Made by a program: the position numbers and the translations under genes. The notes beneath the pieces are model-generated. The model was not told where the DNA came from and did not search any database. It saw nothing but the letters and a program-made list of their open reading frames with translations. Of a stretch of DNA of 64,000 bases, positions 33,653 to 44,446 are shown piece after piece (the stretch's first letter is position 1; each line of letters begins with the position of its first letter). The stretch comes from Gordius sp. MW1 (Eukaryota; Nematomorpha; Gordioida; Gordea; Gordiidae): assembly GCA_964036665.1 (NCBI GenBank), contig OZ038531.1:21554324-21618323 (forward strand), in the 5' to 3' direction.

Positions 33653-34242
33653 TAGAGATGCACCGATACCAAGTATCGGCATGGTATCGGCGCCGATACC
33701 TTGCCAAAAGAATCGGCCCGATACTTTGCTAGTATCGGCAATTACCAAGCCGATACCTTTTTTAATATGAAACTCAAAAAATAATACTTATAGTATCTCC
33801 TACGATTAAAAAATAGAGGACTTTTCAAATTTTTTGAAAATTGTTTCATTTGATTGGCTATTATAAATATTTCTATGTGGAGTATAATAAACTCATTGAC
33901 CATCTGTTCCGACTGCGCTTTTAAGTAAATATTATTTTATTTTAAAAATTATTATATATTAAGCCTTAGATGGATTCTTTAGATACACTATGGAGTTATT
34001 TTGTTGTGTCAGCAGATGAAAAAATTGTAATCTGTGCATTATGCAAAGCTAAAATAAGTCGTGGGGGCAAAGACAAACATTCCTTTAACACTTCAAATTT
34101 AAGGAAACATTTAAAAACTAGACATTTAGTATAAATTTTTTTTTTATTATAAGTATCGGCATGGTATCGGTATCGGCAAAAAAATCTTAAGTATCGGCTG
34201 GTATCGGTATCGGCACAAAATAGTGGTATCGGTGCATCTCTA
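33653..34242 (+). mobile_element. Small hAT with BED-finger ORF
   Basis: Complete 590-base element: termini TAGAGATGCACCGATACCA and the matching right end, with perfect 8-base duplications ATATTTAA (33645-33652 and 34243-34250). Subterminal repeats are GTATCGG/CCGATAC. Between the repeats it keeps only a 54-codon BED-finger ORF (33970-34134). It is an internal deletion of the family whose decayed transposase lies at 19763-20540. Confidence 0.95.
33970..34134 (+). CDS. BED-type zinc finger micro-protein
   Basis: A 54-residue frame, MDSLDTLWSYFV... to the stop after HLV. It shows the BED pattern: an aromatic start (LWSYF), Cys-x2-Cys (ICALCKAK, residues 22-25), then LRKHLKTRH giving His-x4-His at residues 47-52. 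BED fingers are the DNA-binding N-terminus of this hAT class. Here the finger is complete and followed by a stop, while the catalytic part is gone. It could bind the family's ends and compete with active transposase; that is inference. No promoter was identified. It is too short for usual gene calls, but the frame is intact. Confidence 0.65.
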   Translation: MDSLDTLWSYFVVSADEKIVICALCKAKISRGGKDKHSFNTSNLRKHLKTRHLV

Positions 34243-34359
34243 ATATTTAATATACTTTCTTTTAAAATCGAAGTGTAAAAATTAGCAAACCAATATTAAA
34301 ATTGATTTAGATTCATATTACCTGTGCCCGGCAAAACGGTACTTTGGCACTGTCCTCAA

Positions 34360-34908
34360 TAGAGATCTGAACGAGTCAAATAATCGAGTTATGCCCGGCC
34401 CAAACCAGCCCAAATATGTTTTTTCAGCCCGCACTTAGCCCCCCCCCCCTGATTTAACCCAAGAAATTGTGCGGCACTAGGCCCTCATTAATTAAGAAAA
34501 GGCCCACATTGTTTCAAAATTTTCTATTTATACTAAGAGCGTTGTATTTAAATTTACTATGTTATGTACTTCAAAAACAAAATTTAAAATTGTTGTTTAT
34601 AAATAATTAATTTATTGGGGCTTGAATTTGGTTTTTTTCTTTTTATGAGACGACTTACCTACTATATCAAAATTCTCTATTATTAACTTTATCATAATTC
34701 AAAATTCTAGACCAAATTTTATTTATTCCTAATATACTACATGCATTAGGTTTATATCATAATTGATAAAGTGAACAAAAATATTAACTGTTTTAGTTAT
34801 ACAGGCCCAACCCCGGCCCGCACATTTTAAACAGTACTTTAGGCCCGGCGCATATCGCCAGGCTTTAGCCTACAGGCCACGGGCTGGTCGTGCTCATGCA
34901 GACCTATA
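34360..34908. mobile_element. Small hAT with GGCCC-rich ends
   Basis: The ends are TAGAGATCTGAACGAG and, inward, TATAGGTCTGCATGAG. The flanks GTCCTCAA (34352-34359) and GTTCTCAA (34909-34916) are an 8-base duplication with one change. Ends rich in gcccggccc. 549 bases, no coding. Confidence 0.75.
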
Positions 34909-34916
34909 GTTCTCAA

Positions 34917-35436
34917 TCTCAGAAATGATTAGTACGTAATACTGGGATATTTAAGAATAAAATAGGGGTCATATTTAAGAGGCTTATGATAAAAAATTTA
35001 TAATGCTATATAATGTAAATAAATATGATTGGTATTTAAGGTAATGATGATAGCAAAAGGCTTATTGATAAATAAATTTCAATCCCTGCCCCCTTGCGTC
35101 CCGCTATATGGTATAGACAGATCTGTGCTTGAAAAAAGCTCGAAAAGAGAGAACGTTTTTGAGAGCAAGCGTTGTTTTTATATTAAGAAAATGGTGATGA
35201 TTTGCAAATTAAAACTTTTTTGTCACAGACTTATATAATAACAATAATCGCGTTTTAGTGACCGAAAAATCGAGGCACAAATGGCAAAAGTAATAGGGGA
35301 AAAACTTTTAGGGGAATGAGTAAAACTGCAACAAAAAATAATTAGGTAAAATGTTTTGATTTAGCGTCCGCTAGATGGCAGTTTTATTTTTAAAAACATG
35401 GTTGCGCAATCTTAGGTGTATAAAAGTATGTTTAAA
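34917..35436. other. AT-rich spacer, nothing recognised
   Basis: The 35029-35238 frame has no family motif. No RNA gene or repeat structure seen. Confidence 0.4.
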
Positions 35437-37105
35437 CTAGAGACCTGCAGTGCCCGGCCTGGACGGGCTTCTGCTTTAAATAATGGGCCGGGCCTGGACG
35501 CGCAGTACTATAATTTAGCGGGCTCAGGCCGAGCCTAAATTTAGGTTCGTTAAAAGCCCGTTACAAAATCAACTAAATTTCGGATTATTTTTTTATGTTT
35601 ATTAAATCAACAAGGAAAATTATAATATTTTTCCATGTTAATTCATTTATTTATCAATCTCTCTATGCGTGTTAATGTAAATTATAGATTATTTATACAT
35701 GTAATCCCATGGGCGTAGCTAGGATTTAAATTAGAGGAGGGCAATAATGATTTAGGGAACGGCAAAAAATGTTTTGTAGATCAGGAAATTTTGGATTAGG
35801 TGTGGGGGGGGTGCAGCTACCCTTATGGAATTAATTCGATATTAGATGAGCCATATTACAAGTTTGTGTAAGATTTTATATAACTCTTAAAAATTTAAAA
35901 ACCAATTTTAAAAGTTATCCTTTCTTCGAGTATAAAATCCTAAAAAATTTTAAACATTGGAAAAGAAAAAGCCAATTAACCTTATTGAAAACAATTTAAC
36001 CTTAAATAAAGGGGTAAAATTTCATCTGGCATATATGGTTTTATTTATCCCGCACACGAGTGAAAGATATTAATTTCTGTAGGTCGCCTCTTAAAAGATG
36101 AACTTGTCTCACCAAAAATTATTAATAATTTATAATTTTTACTTGATTATTAATAAATATTTACAACAAATATATATTATTAAATATTTTTTTATACGGG
36201 CCCGGGCCGGGCTCGGGCTTTGTTTAAAATTAGCGGGCCGGGCTCGGGCCTATAATTATATAATAAACGCTTCCTTTATATATATTCTCACTGTTAAAAA
36301 TACGTCGCAATAAAATCAAATAATCACCATATTTTTAATATTTCTAATTCCTGATGTATGACAGGATTAACTAATATTTGTACCAATTAATGAATGAAAA
36401 TTTTTTAATTCAATTATAGGTAGTATGCCTTTATAAAATTAATTTTATGATTTAAAATTCGAAATTGTTTTTGTGTTTTTACATACCTTTCTAACATCGG
36501 TATAAGGTACAATTAATCCACCTTTCTTTTTTAAAATTAATAATAAATAATCTAAGATAAAAAATATTTACAATTATTATTGTATAATACAAATTTTACC
36601 AATTACTTTTTTATGTTTAATCTTTTGCCTTACAAACGCAATTAATATAAGGTGTGAAGGTATTAAGTTTAAGGTGGTGATGTAATTATCTTCGACATCC
36701 TCTTCATTTATTTTACTAAAACTGCTATCTGCAACAGAAATCAAATCTATTAAATCTTTCTTCCCAAACCCGACACTGTCCGATTTTATGCCTAAATGCC
36801 CGCCCGGGCCCTCGCGAACCTTATTAAGTATTTTCCGGCCATGTCCCAATTATTAGATGCCCTGCCAGAAATAATAATTTTTTTAAATTTTTTAATAATA
36901 ATTTTGTCATTTAGAGAAATTTTTATTTATTCTCGTTTTAGTTTTGATAAAAAACTACGATTAGTAACTTTATGAAAACAAAATATTACACTATTAAAAA
37001 GATCTTATTAGGCCCGAATCGCCTGAACCTTGTTAGGGTGGCCACCCGAGCTCGCCCGAAAATCTAATTAAACACGCCGGGCCGGGTCTTTCTTGGTCTC
37101 TGATC
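35437..37105. mobile_element. GC-rich hAT-like remnants with an internal MITE
   Basis: It starts ctagagacctgcagtgcccgg, carries blocks of gggccgggcctgg (35455-35530), cgggcccgggccgggctcgg (36190-36260), cgcccgggccc (36800) and gccgggccgggtc (37078), and ends ttggtctctgatc. The ends are roughly inverted (AGAGACC/GGTCTCT), but no target duplication matches. A 'gggcgtagct' MITE lies at about 35709-35820. Related to 61580-62215. Confidence 0.5.
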
Positions 37106-38340
37106 AGCCATGGGTGTTGAATCCTAGTGTGTACAATTTTTGTGATATAGGGATAAAATTTGGTAAGAATGTTTTTCAAAGATTGATGTAATTGCATTGC
37201 GAATGGATTATTATTGTTGCTACCTGATTGAGCAATCCAAAAAAACTTTCAAGGTGATCTTGAGAAGCCCATAAGTCAATAAATATATAATTAGAAAATT
37301 AAAAAGATTGGATAATATACTTTAGAGGAGCTTTGCCTGAATCAAGAGATTATGTACAAGCAACAATCCTAAAATCTCCAATTTTGCTTCTCCACCAGTA
37401 TTGATTAATATTTTAAAAATAAAATCCATTAATATCCAAGAACCCTTGTATTAAGGTTTTCTATTTCTTCATGTAGAACAATTCGCTATTTAAGTGTGTT
37501 AATTAATCTTAAAAAATATATTTAAAAATTACCAAAAACACTATTATAAGAATAAATTCAATAGTTGCCTCGCAATGCTTCAGGATCTATTGCTCTAGCG
37601 AATTCCATAGCATTGGCGAAGGATTCGGAATAAAGCTGTGCAACTAATTTTACCTTTAGTTTTATATAAAAATAAGCTTCATTCTTTAATTAAAAAAATA
37701 AACGGGTGCTTTAGTATATTTTCCCCGTAGCCAAGGGCGTAGCCAGTTTTGGATTAGGGGGGGGGGCGATACGTTCAAAAGTTCTTAGGGGGGGGCAAAA
37801 CATAATTTTTTTTTTATTTTTAAGGCTTTTTGCATTGAAATTTTTTTTCTCGCCATTTAGGGAAGAGAGGGCGGCCGCCCCCACCTGCCCCCCCCCCCGG
37901 CTACGTCCATGCCCGTAGCCCTTGTAAATTATACCACCACAACATACTTCTGATCAATATCTTATAAATATGTTGTAACAAACTTGTAACAATCTTTCCC
38001 TCAAAGTTTGCAAGATATTCGACTTCAAACATATTTCTCTAGCATATGTAAAAAATTCTTTCAGTATTACAAGTTGGGTTCATAAAATAGGGGCGAAGGC
38101 GGTCAACCTCCAAGAATATCTATTGATAAGATGAGAGATTAATTAAAAATTCATATTTGATATATATATGTTAGTTAAATATAAAAAAGGAAGATTATAT
38201 TACTGTGTTGTTAAAAAATATTAACCAACATTATTCAATCAAGGTTAATCCAAGTTATCAAGAAAATAGAATATTCAAATTTTTTATCAAGGCAAAAGAG
38301 TTATAAAAAAAACAATCAATCAGATAAAAACGGGTTATTT
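37106..38340. other. Spacer with one MITE
   Basis: A clear 'gggcgtagccag' MITE at about 37727-37912 runs from aagggcgtagccagttttgg to ggctacgtccatgcccg with G and C runs near its ends. No coding signal in the rest. Confidence 0.5.
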
Positions 38341-38565
38341 AAATACACTGCATACGCCTACATGCCATCCTCTTGTTTGCCGATCCATCGCAGGTCAGAA
38401 ATTTGCAGAGAACCTCAGATTCTTTTAAGAATTGAAGTGCATCTCTGATAAGAGCTACTTTTAACTGGCACCCTAGCCAATATCTTTTAGGCATTTACCA
38501 GTGGCTATTAATGGCAACTGCGAACTATCTACCAGCAAATTGATGCTTTAACTTATTAAGAAAAG
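38341..38565 (-). pseudogene. Unidentified protein-like remnant
   Basis: On the minus strand two frames read like protein: NLLVDSSQLPLIATGKCLKD followed by a stop, then, in the next frame, VALIRDALQFLKESEVLCKF and LTCDGSANKRM. I do not recognise the family. Codon use and amino-acid balance look natural for a broken exon, but this may be chance. The R2-like LINE inserted just beyond its upstream side (38612). Confidence 0.25.
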
Positions 38566-38611
38566 AAAAATGCATTCATTATGCAATATTTGCCTTTCAT
38601 TTTGTATAAAT

Positions 38612-40889
38612 TTTCTTATGAGACTCTTTAATTGAAGCCATTAACTCATTTCCCCTAGATTCTGCAGCTGGCCTAGACGGAATCCGCCCTATATATCTCC
38701 AAGATTTACTTAAAATGAATAACCTTAACTCAACATGCCTCTTAAAGGCCATAACATCTTTATGCAACCTTATTGTTAATGGGAACATACCTTATGAAAT
38801 AATACCTATTCTGTTTGGCGCCAAATTGATAGCGATTAAGAAGCCAGATAATTCCCTAAGACCTATCGCTATTGGCGGAGTATTTAGGAGGATTATTTCG
38901 AAAATAATATGCAATAAAATTAAACCGATTCTTTCCATCAACCTAAGTCCACACCAATTAGGTTTTGGAATAAAGGGAGGCTGCGAAGCTGCTAGTCATG
39001 CCGCTAGGCTAGCCCTCGAATTCATACCATCGGACCATTGCATGGTCAAATTAGACTTTGCTAACGCTTTCAATTGCATTCGTAGAGACGTCCTTATTAA
39101 AAATTTTCTCGAGGATTTTCCAGAGTTCCATAACTACATCCTATTAAGTTATGGCTCAACATCCTTTTTAAGATTTGGGGATTTTACAGTTAAATCAACT
39201 GAAGGTATCCAACAGGGTGACCCATTGGGTCCGCCATTATTTTGCTTAGGTATTCAAAGTTTAGTAGAAAAAATATCGCACGAATGCGACCTATCATTAA
39301 ATATATGGTACTTGGACGATGCCACCCTTTGTGGCCATCCTCGCGAAGTTTTTAAAGCTATCAAAATTATAAAAGAATTCGAACCAATTTTAAAACTTAG
39401 ACTAAATGAGACCAAATGTGAGATCTTTCAACCCCCTGACTACACATTATATCCCCACGTTACCCCTTTTTTAGCAATCAAGAAAGACGCTATGTGCCAC
39501 CTTGGATCGCCCATAGGCGGTAGAGTTGGACTCGCTACTTATTTGGAGAAAAATCTTTCTATTTTAAAGTCAAAATTAGATCTCTTAAAGTGTCTGCCTT
39601 CACACCACGCTTTTTACATAATAAAAAACTTTTTTAATATTTCAAAGATTCAGCACTGTTTTCGCTCTTCAAGTGCTTTTTTACACTCGGAAATTTTAAA
39701 CCTCTTCGAACAAAATATTAAATCTATTTTACAATCTATTTTAAATATTAAATTTAATACTCATAGCTGGTTACAAGCTTCCCTACCAACCAAATCGGGT
39801 GGTTTAGGGATTCGCTCACCGGCCTCAATATCTCTAGTCTCCTTTATTTCATCTTATAAATCCGTACAAGATACCATTTTTAAGTTGTATCCGGTTAAAG
39901 AAGACCCGCTTCTACCCGTTGCTTTAGCTACTTGGGAAAACAACACCAATTCCGAAACACCTTTGCCACAAACCTCACGACAAAGAGATTGGGATGCCGG
40001 ACTTGTGTCGCACTCCGTTGATTATCTAATTTCGAGTAGCGATGCAAGTCAGTGTTCTAATTTAAGGTCGTTTTTGTTTGATGGCTCAGGTCACGAATGG
40101 CTAGAGGCCTACCCAAGCTGTCTCACCGGGATGATGCTGGCGGACTCGGAGCTTTCGTACTCCATAGCACTCCGGCTAGGGGTGAAATTTTCGAAGCCAT
40201 TTACTTGCCGAAATTGCAGCATACTCGTAGACGAACAAGCCAGGCATCCCTTACACTGCCTGGCAAACAAATTCAAATATGCTAGACACAATAAGGCCAA
40301 CGCCTTAATTCAAAGTGCCCTGAAGAGAGCAAAGATTCCATCCATCTTGGAGCCATCGGACCCCGCCTTGGAGGGACGTATGCGTCCTGATGGATCTTCT
40401 TTAGTCCCATGGAGCATTCACCTTAAATGGGACTTCACATGTATTGACCTATTTGCCCCCTCTAACTGCAACAATGATTCTTTAGCTGTTGCAGAGGGGC
40501 GGAAAACCAATAAATACAAAGCCCTATTATCCTCAAATATTTTTATTCCATTGGTTTCTTCGTGTTCAGGCACCTTTGGCAAACAGGCCTTAGCTTTTTT
40601 TAAAGAGGTTGGAAGACGTTCTCCCCCGTCTAAACATTCGGTACCCTTTTTACTAAAACAAAGACTTGGTATTCTTATAGCCAAGTACAACTTTAAATCG
40701 TTCGCGGATTCTTGGCCAATTTTGGAAGATCCCCTCGATGATGATATATCCGAATAGTGTATTATTTTATTCGGCGCATTTTGCCTTTTATATTTCATGT
40801 ATTTATATTATATTACTGTCAGTGGATTTTTAACAAATAAACTTTAAAAAAAAAAAAAAAAAAAATTTCTTATGAGACTCTTTAATTGA
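38612..40889 (+). mobile_element. R2-like LINE, 5'-truncated, with 24-base target duplication
   Basis: Identical 24-base direct repeats lie at 38612-38635 and 40866-40889 (starting tttcttatgagactc), the second directly after a poly(A) run (about 40845-40865). The insert therefore spans 38636-40865 and starts inside the reverse transcriptase, as expected for target-primed insertion that stopped early. A shorter relic is at 1906-2258 and a related, longer copy begins at 62.6 kb. Confidence 0.95.
38636..40757 (+). CDS. R2-like LINE protein, 5'-truncated
   Basis: The frame is open from the insertion junction to the stop at 40757; its first Met is at 38715 (680 codons). Reverse transcriptase: SAAGLDGIRPIYLQDL, KPDNSLRPIAIGG, QLGFGIKGGCEAASHA, VKLDFANAFNCIRRD, EGIQQGDPLGPPLFCLGI and IWYLDDATLCG (the YxDD box). 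Then a CRNC...HPLHC Cys-His motif and a restriction-like nuclease: RPDG, D 14 residues later in LKWDFTCID, and RKTNKY, the PD...D...K-type set known from R2/CRE-class LINEs. The N-terminal zinc finger and the start of the RT are missing, so the insert is inactive although its frame is unbroken, which suggests recent insertion. Confidence 0.85.
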
Positions 40890-41410
40890 CTAATATAAAA
40901 TAGTTAATTTTCTATTGTTTTTGAGTGATAAGTAACCGCGACGTTTTTATATAGGTATGAATTGTAAATTTTAACTGCGCCTGTCCTCTTCCCCGCTATA
41001 ATGGCTCCATGGTTGCTGAATAACTTTCAATGTAAAAAATTAGCTGTTCGGCAGTCAATGGTATTATCAGTCTATGTTAGCGATATTAAAGGGTACCTTC
41101 CCTTCCCCTAAATAAAAAATATGATATCATAATTAGAAATTTATTCGCTTAATCTCCAACGCCTTATATAAATATTAAGATTTTATTTTTTATATTATTT
41201 CATTCATGATTACATAAGTTACAACATATAGCATTAAACCGATAAAAATATTATAAATAGCGGCTTTCCTAGATCATTTCCATGAGCTTATTAAAAACCT
41301 AAGCAAAGCATATATTGTCATTGTAAAAGAAAATTTATGAAATAGAATGCCATTAATAATTACAATTTTTTTAACAAGACCATTCTATGTTTTACAAAAA
41401 AAACCAATAA
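40890..41410. other. Spacer with third 'GTTCGGCAGTC' repeat
   Basis: 41005-41085 (ggctccatggttgctgaata, agctgttcggcagtcaatgg) matches 33465-33545. Otherwise AT-rich, no coding signal. Confidence 0.5.
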
Positions 41411-41570
41411 TATAACGTTATATAAACACCTCTTTCTCATGCATTAATTTAAAAAATCGATAACCAAATATACCCAATGCAAATAGATAGGGAGGGTAAC
41501 GGACGGACGGACGGACAACGGACGGACAACGGACAACCAAAAACGAGCCCATAAATTGCATAGCAATTAA
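41411..41570 (-). repeat. Left arm of 160-base inverted repeat with GTCC array
   Basis: Reverse complement of 42180-42335: both read aattgctatgcaatttatgg, a run of GTCC/GTCCGT units, ctatctatttgcattgggta and aatgcatgagaaagaggtg. The spacer is ~610 bases and holds the MITE at 41669-41822. Confidence 0.85.
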
Positions 41571-41668
41571 AATGCCCAAATATGATACAATATTATAAAA
41601 AATATCTTTTTTATTTCCCATATTCTATAACATATAAATAATGAATAGACAAAATTAAAAGATAGCAT

Positions 41669-41822
41669 GCATGGGCGTAGTCAAGGGGGGAGGCCAGGGA
41701 GGGACGGCTGCCCCCCTCTTTGAAATTTATTAAAATTATGGCCAAAATTTTAAAAAAGTTTATCTTGCCCCTCCCTAAATCATTATTTCGCCCTCTAATT
41801 CCAATACTGGCTACGTCCATGT
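41669..41822. mobile_element. 'catgggcgtag' MITE
   Basis: 154 bases from catgggcgtagtcaagg to ggctacgtccatg, with inverted ends. The flanks atagcatg and taggcatg look like a worn 8-base duplication. Confidence 0.65.
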
Positions 41823-42179
41823 AGGCATGAACGGGTAAAATAGGAAAATCATTCCCCAACGTCTTTGCCAATGATTTGAGCTTTAAGATTTCACAAATTT
41901 TGGATATTTATAACTTGAGTCGAGTTTGCTTAACACAATTTCTCACGTTTAAAAACTCGGGCCTTAGGAATATTGAATGGGCGTTGATAGGTTTGAGGGA
42001 TATTTAAAATCATAACATAATTTTGTTATGATTTTTAAATTTACAATAGCTGCCTCTGGAGTTTCCTTAACAACACCCCTGATATATTAAATAAGTATTT
42101 TAATCTGACCTTCGATAAACTGCATAGGTACATTTTGGTCAATAATTGATGTTTCATTCATAACACTTATCATTATCTA

Positions 42180-42335
42180 TTAATTGCTATGCAATTTATG
42201 GGCTCGTTTTTTGTTGTCCGTCCGTCTGTCCGTCCGTCTGTCCGTCCGTCCATCCCTATCTATTTGCATTGGGTATATTAGGTTATCGATTTTTTAAATT
42301 AATGCATGAGAAAGAGGTGCCCCACCCCTCATCTC
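42180..42335 (+). repeat. Right arm of 160-base inverted repeat
   Basis: Partner of 41411-41570. Its end (gaggtgccccacccctcatc) is then duplicated in tandem at 42301-42357 and 42361-42416. Confidence 0.85.
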
Positions 42336-42439
42336 TATCTCCCTCGCTGTGTTATTTTTTTAAATTAATGCATAAGAGGTGCCCCACCCCTCATCTCTAT
42401 CTCCCTCGGTGTGTTATATATAAGATTTGTTAAATTATC

Positions 42440-42560
42440 TATTTTATAATAAACATAAATAAAAGTTGTTTACTTTTAATGCTATGCAATTTAACTAGTT
42501 ATATAATAAACATAAATAAAAGTCGTTTACTTTTAATTGCTATGCAATTTAACTAGTTTT
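42440..42560 (+). repeat. Helitron-like 3' ends in tandem
   Basis: Two ~58-base units (ataataaacataaataaaag, tgtttacttttaa, then a TTGC-TAT-GCAA hairpin, ttaaCTAG, T). A third copy is at 42790-42855. A short hairpin a few bases before CTAG, followed by T, is the Helitron 3' signature. Which class these belong to is inference. Confidence 0.55.
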
Positions 42561-42599
42561 TTAGTTAGAATCCCGGAGTTTTTTTTTGACTCTTACGAT

Positions 42600-43560
42600 T
42601 GTTCTTGTTACTATCATTGATAATAAGAATTTTTGGCCGTCCGCTGGCTCCTGACCGATGGAAAAAATGACCATTGGCCAAAATGTGAATCGAAATTATT
42701 TTTTTCGTTTTTTTTTTACTATTATGATTGTTCCTGTTCCTACCATTGCTATTATGACTTTTTGGCCGTCCGCTGGCTGCTTGACCAATGTTATATAATA
42801 AACATAATTAAAAGTTGTTTACTTTTAATTGCTATGCAATTTAACTAGTTTTTGGGTTAGAATCCCGGAGTTTTTTTGACTCTTATGATTGTTCTTGTTA
42901 CTATCATTTATAATAAGACTTTTTGGCCGTCCGTTGGCTGCTGACCAATGAAAAAAATGACCATTGGCCAAAATGTGAATCCGAGTTTATTTTTTCGTTT
43001 TTTTTTTACTATTATGATTGTTCCTGTTACTACCATTGCTATTATGACTTTTTGGCCGTCCGCTGGCTCCTGACCGATGGAAAAAATGACCATTGGCCAA
43101 AATGTGAATCGAAATTATTTTTTTCGTTTTTTTTTGACTATTTTTGATTTTTCCTGTTCTTACCATTGCTATTATGACTTTTTGGCCGTCCGCTAACTGC
43201 TGACCAATGGAATAAAATGACCATTGGCCAAAATGTGATTCGAAAACTTTTTTTTCGTTTTTATTTGACTATTATGAATTTATATCCACTTTTACCGTGT
43301 CCTGGCTGCTGACCAATGAAAAAAAATGACCATTGGCCAAAATGATTCGAAAATTTTTTTTTCCTTTTTTTTACTCTTATGAATTTATATCCACTTTTAC
43401 CGTGTGCTGGCTGCTGACCAATGGAAAAGAATGACCATTGGCCAAAGTGAGCATCAAAATTTTTTTTCCCGTTTTTTTGGCTATCATTGACTTATAAAGT
43501 GGCTGTTGGTACTGACCAATAGAGAAAAAATGACCATTGGCCAAATTTTTGATTTTTTTA
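42600..43560. repeat. Array of 'GGCCGTCCGCTGGCTGCTGAC' units
   Basis: About seven to eight units of ~110-150 bases contain ccgtccgctggctgctgacc, an imperfect stem ccaatggaaaaaatgaccat/tgg, and a T-rich spacer with ttcgttttttt. One larger duplication (~300 bases) includes the CTAG hairpin. Open frames here (42633-42848, 42923-43147) arise from the repeat. Confidence 0.8.
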
Positions 43561-44327
43561 ATTAAAAATTGTTCAAATTCAACAAAAAATTTCTCCCAAC
43601 AGTTCTGCAAATTCTTAACATTGTGTTGTTTTATAATATAATGTTTGTTAGACACATAATCACTAAAGGCCATAAAAACTAATGTAATACGCAACTAGAT
43701 GCAAACACTAAATCTAACCCTAACCCTTGCCTATATTACATTTTGCCTATAATGGAAAATTTGTATAAATAATTAATTAATCATTAGGCATTTAATACCC
43801 CCCTATAGGCATTCTCGCCCCTTCCCACCTTTCTCGCCCATAAATTGCATAGCAAATATGATACATTTATACGAAGTACAGATGAGTCGTCCCCCCTTCC
43901 CTTCCCCTCTTCCCTTCCCTTCTCCCCCTTCCCACGAGGGCTGAAGACCCGAGTTTTTATTATTTTCAAACGATATATATAATTTCTACTTTTGAAGCCA
44001 ATTTGTTACACTTACCAGGCAATGCCTCAGAATTAGTTTTAATATTTAGGTATTTAATTGTGTGCGCGATATCTGCCGTGACAAATAGTTTTAATTCCAA
44101 GTTTTGTGCAATGTTTTTTTAATTTGTATATTGGATAAATGTATGTGGGCAAATATGTTTGCTATATTATGATTGCAAATCTATATATATAAAAATACCT
44201 TTTGTCATATATTAATAAAGAAATCTTATTCTTAGAACTCTAAAATCATATCAAATTCTGTAAGAAACCCTGCTTTTGGCTATTAAAGCTTCTTGCGTCA
44301 ACGAATCAGTTGAAATTACGAAAGTTG
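43561..44327. other. Spacer upstream of the gypsy element
   Basis: No gene seen. A minus-strand copy of the tgctatgcaatttatggg end lies near 43840-43857, beside C/T-rich simple sequence (43890-43935). AT-rich after that. Confidence 0.4.
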
Positions 44328-44445
44328 TGTAATATATTGTTAAGCGTTCCTTGTGTATATATTTTATGTTACATATGTTTTCCTTGTTCTAAATACATTA
44401 CTATTGTCCGGTTGTTATAATTCCATATCGTTAATAAATACTACA
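44328..44445 (+). repeat. Gypsy 5' LTR (118 bases)
   Basis: TGTAATATATTG ... AATAAATACTACA. It contains an AATAAA signal near its end. The gag start codon lies one base after it. Confidence 0.95.
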
Positions 44446-44446
44446 A

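Noticed and set aside
35437-37105. Single hAT with AGAGACC ends
   Set aside because: The ends look inverted but the flanking 8 bases do not match, so two partial elements are more likely.
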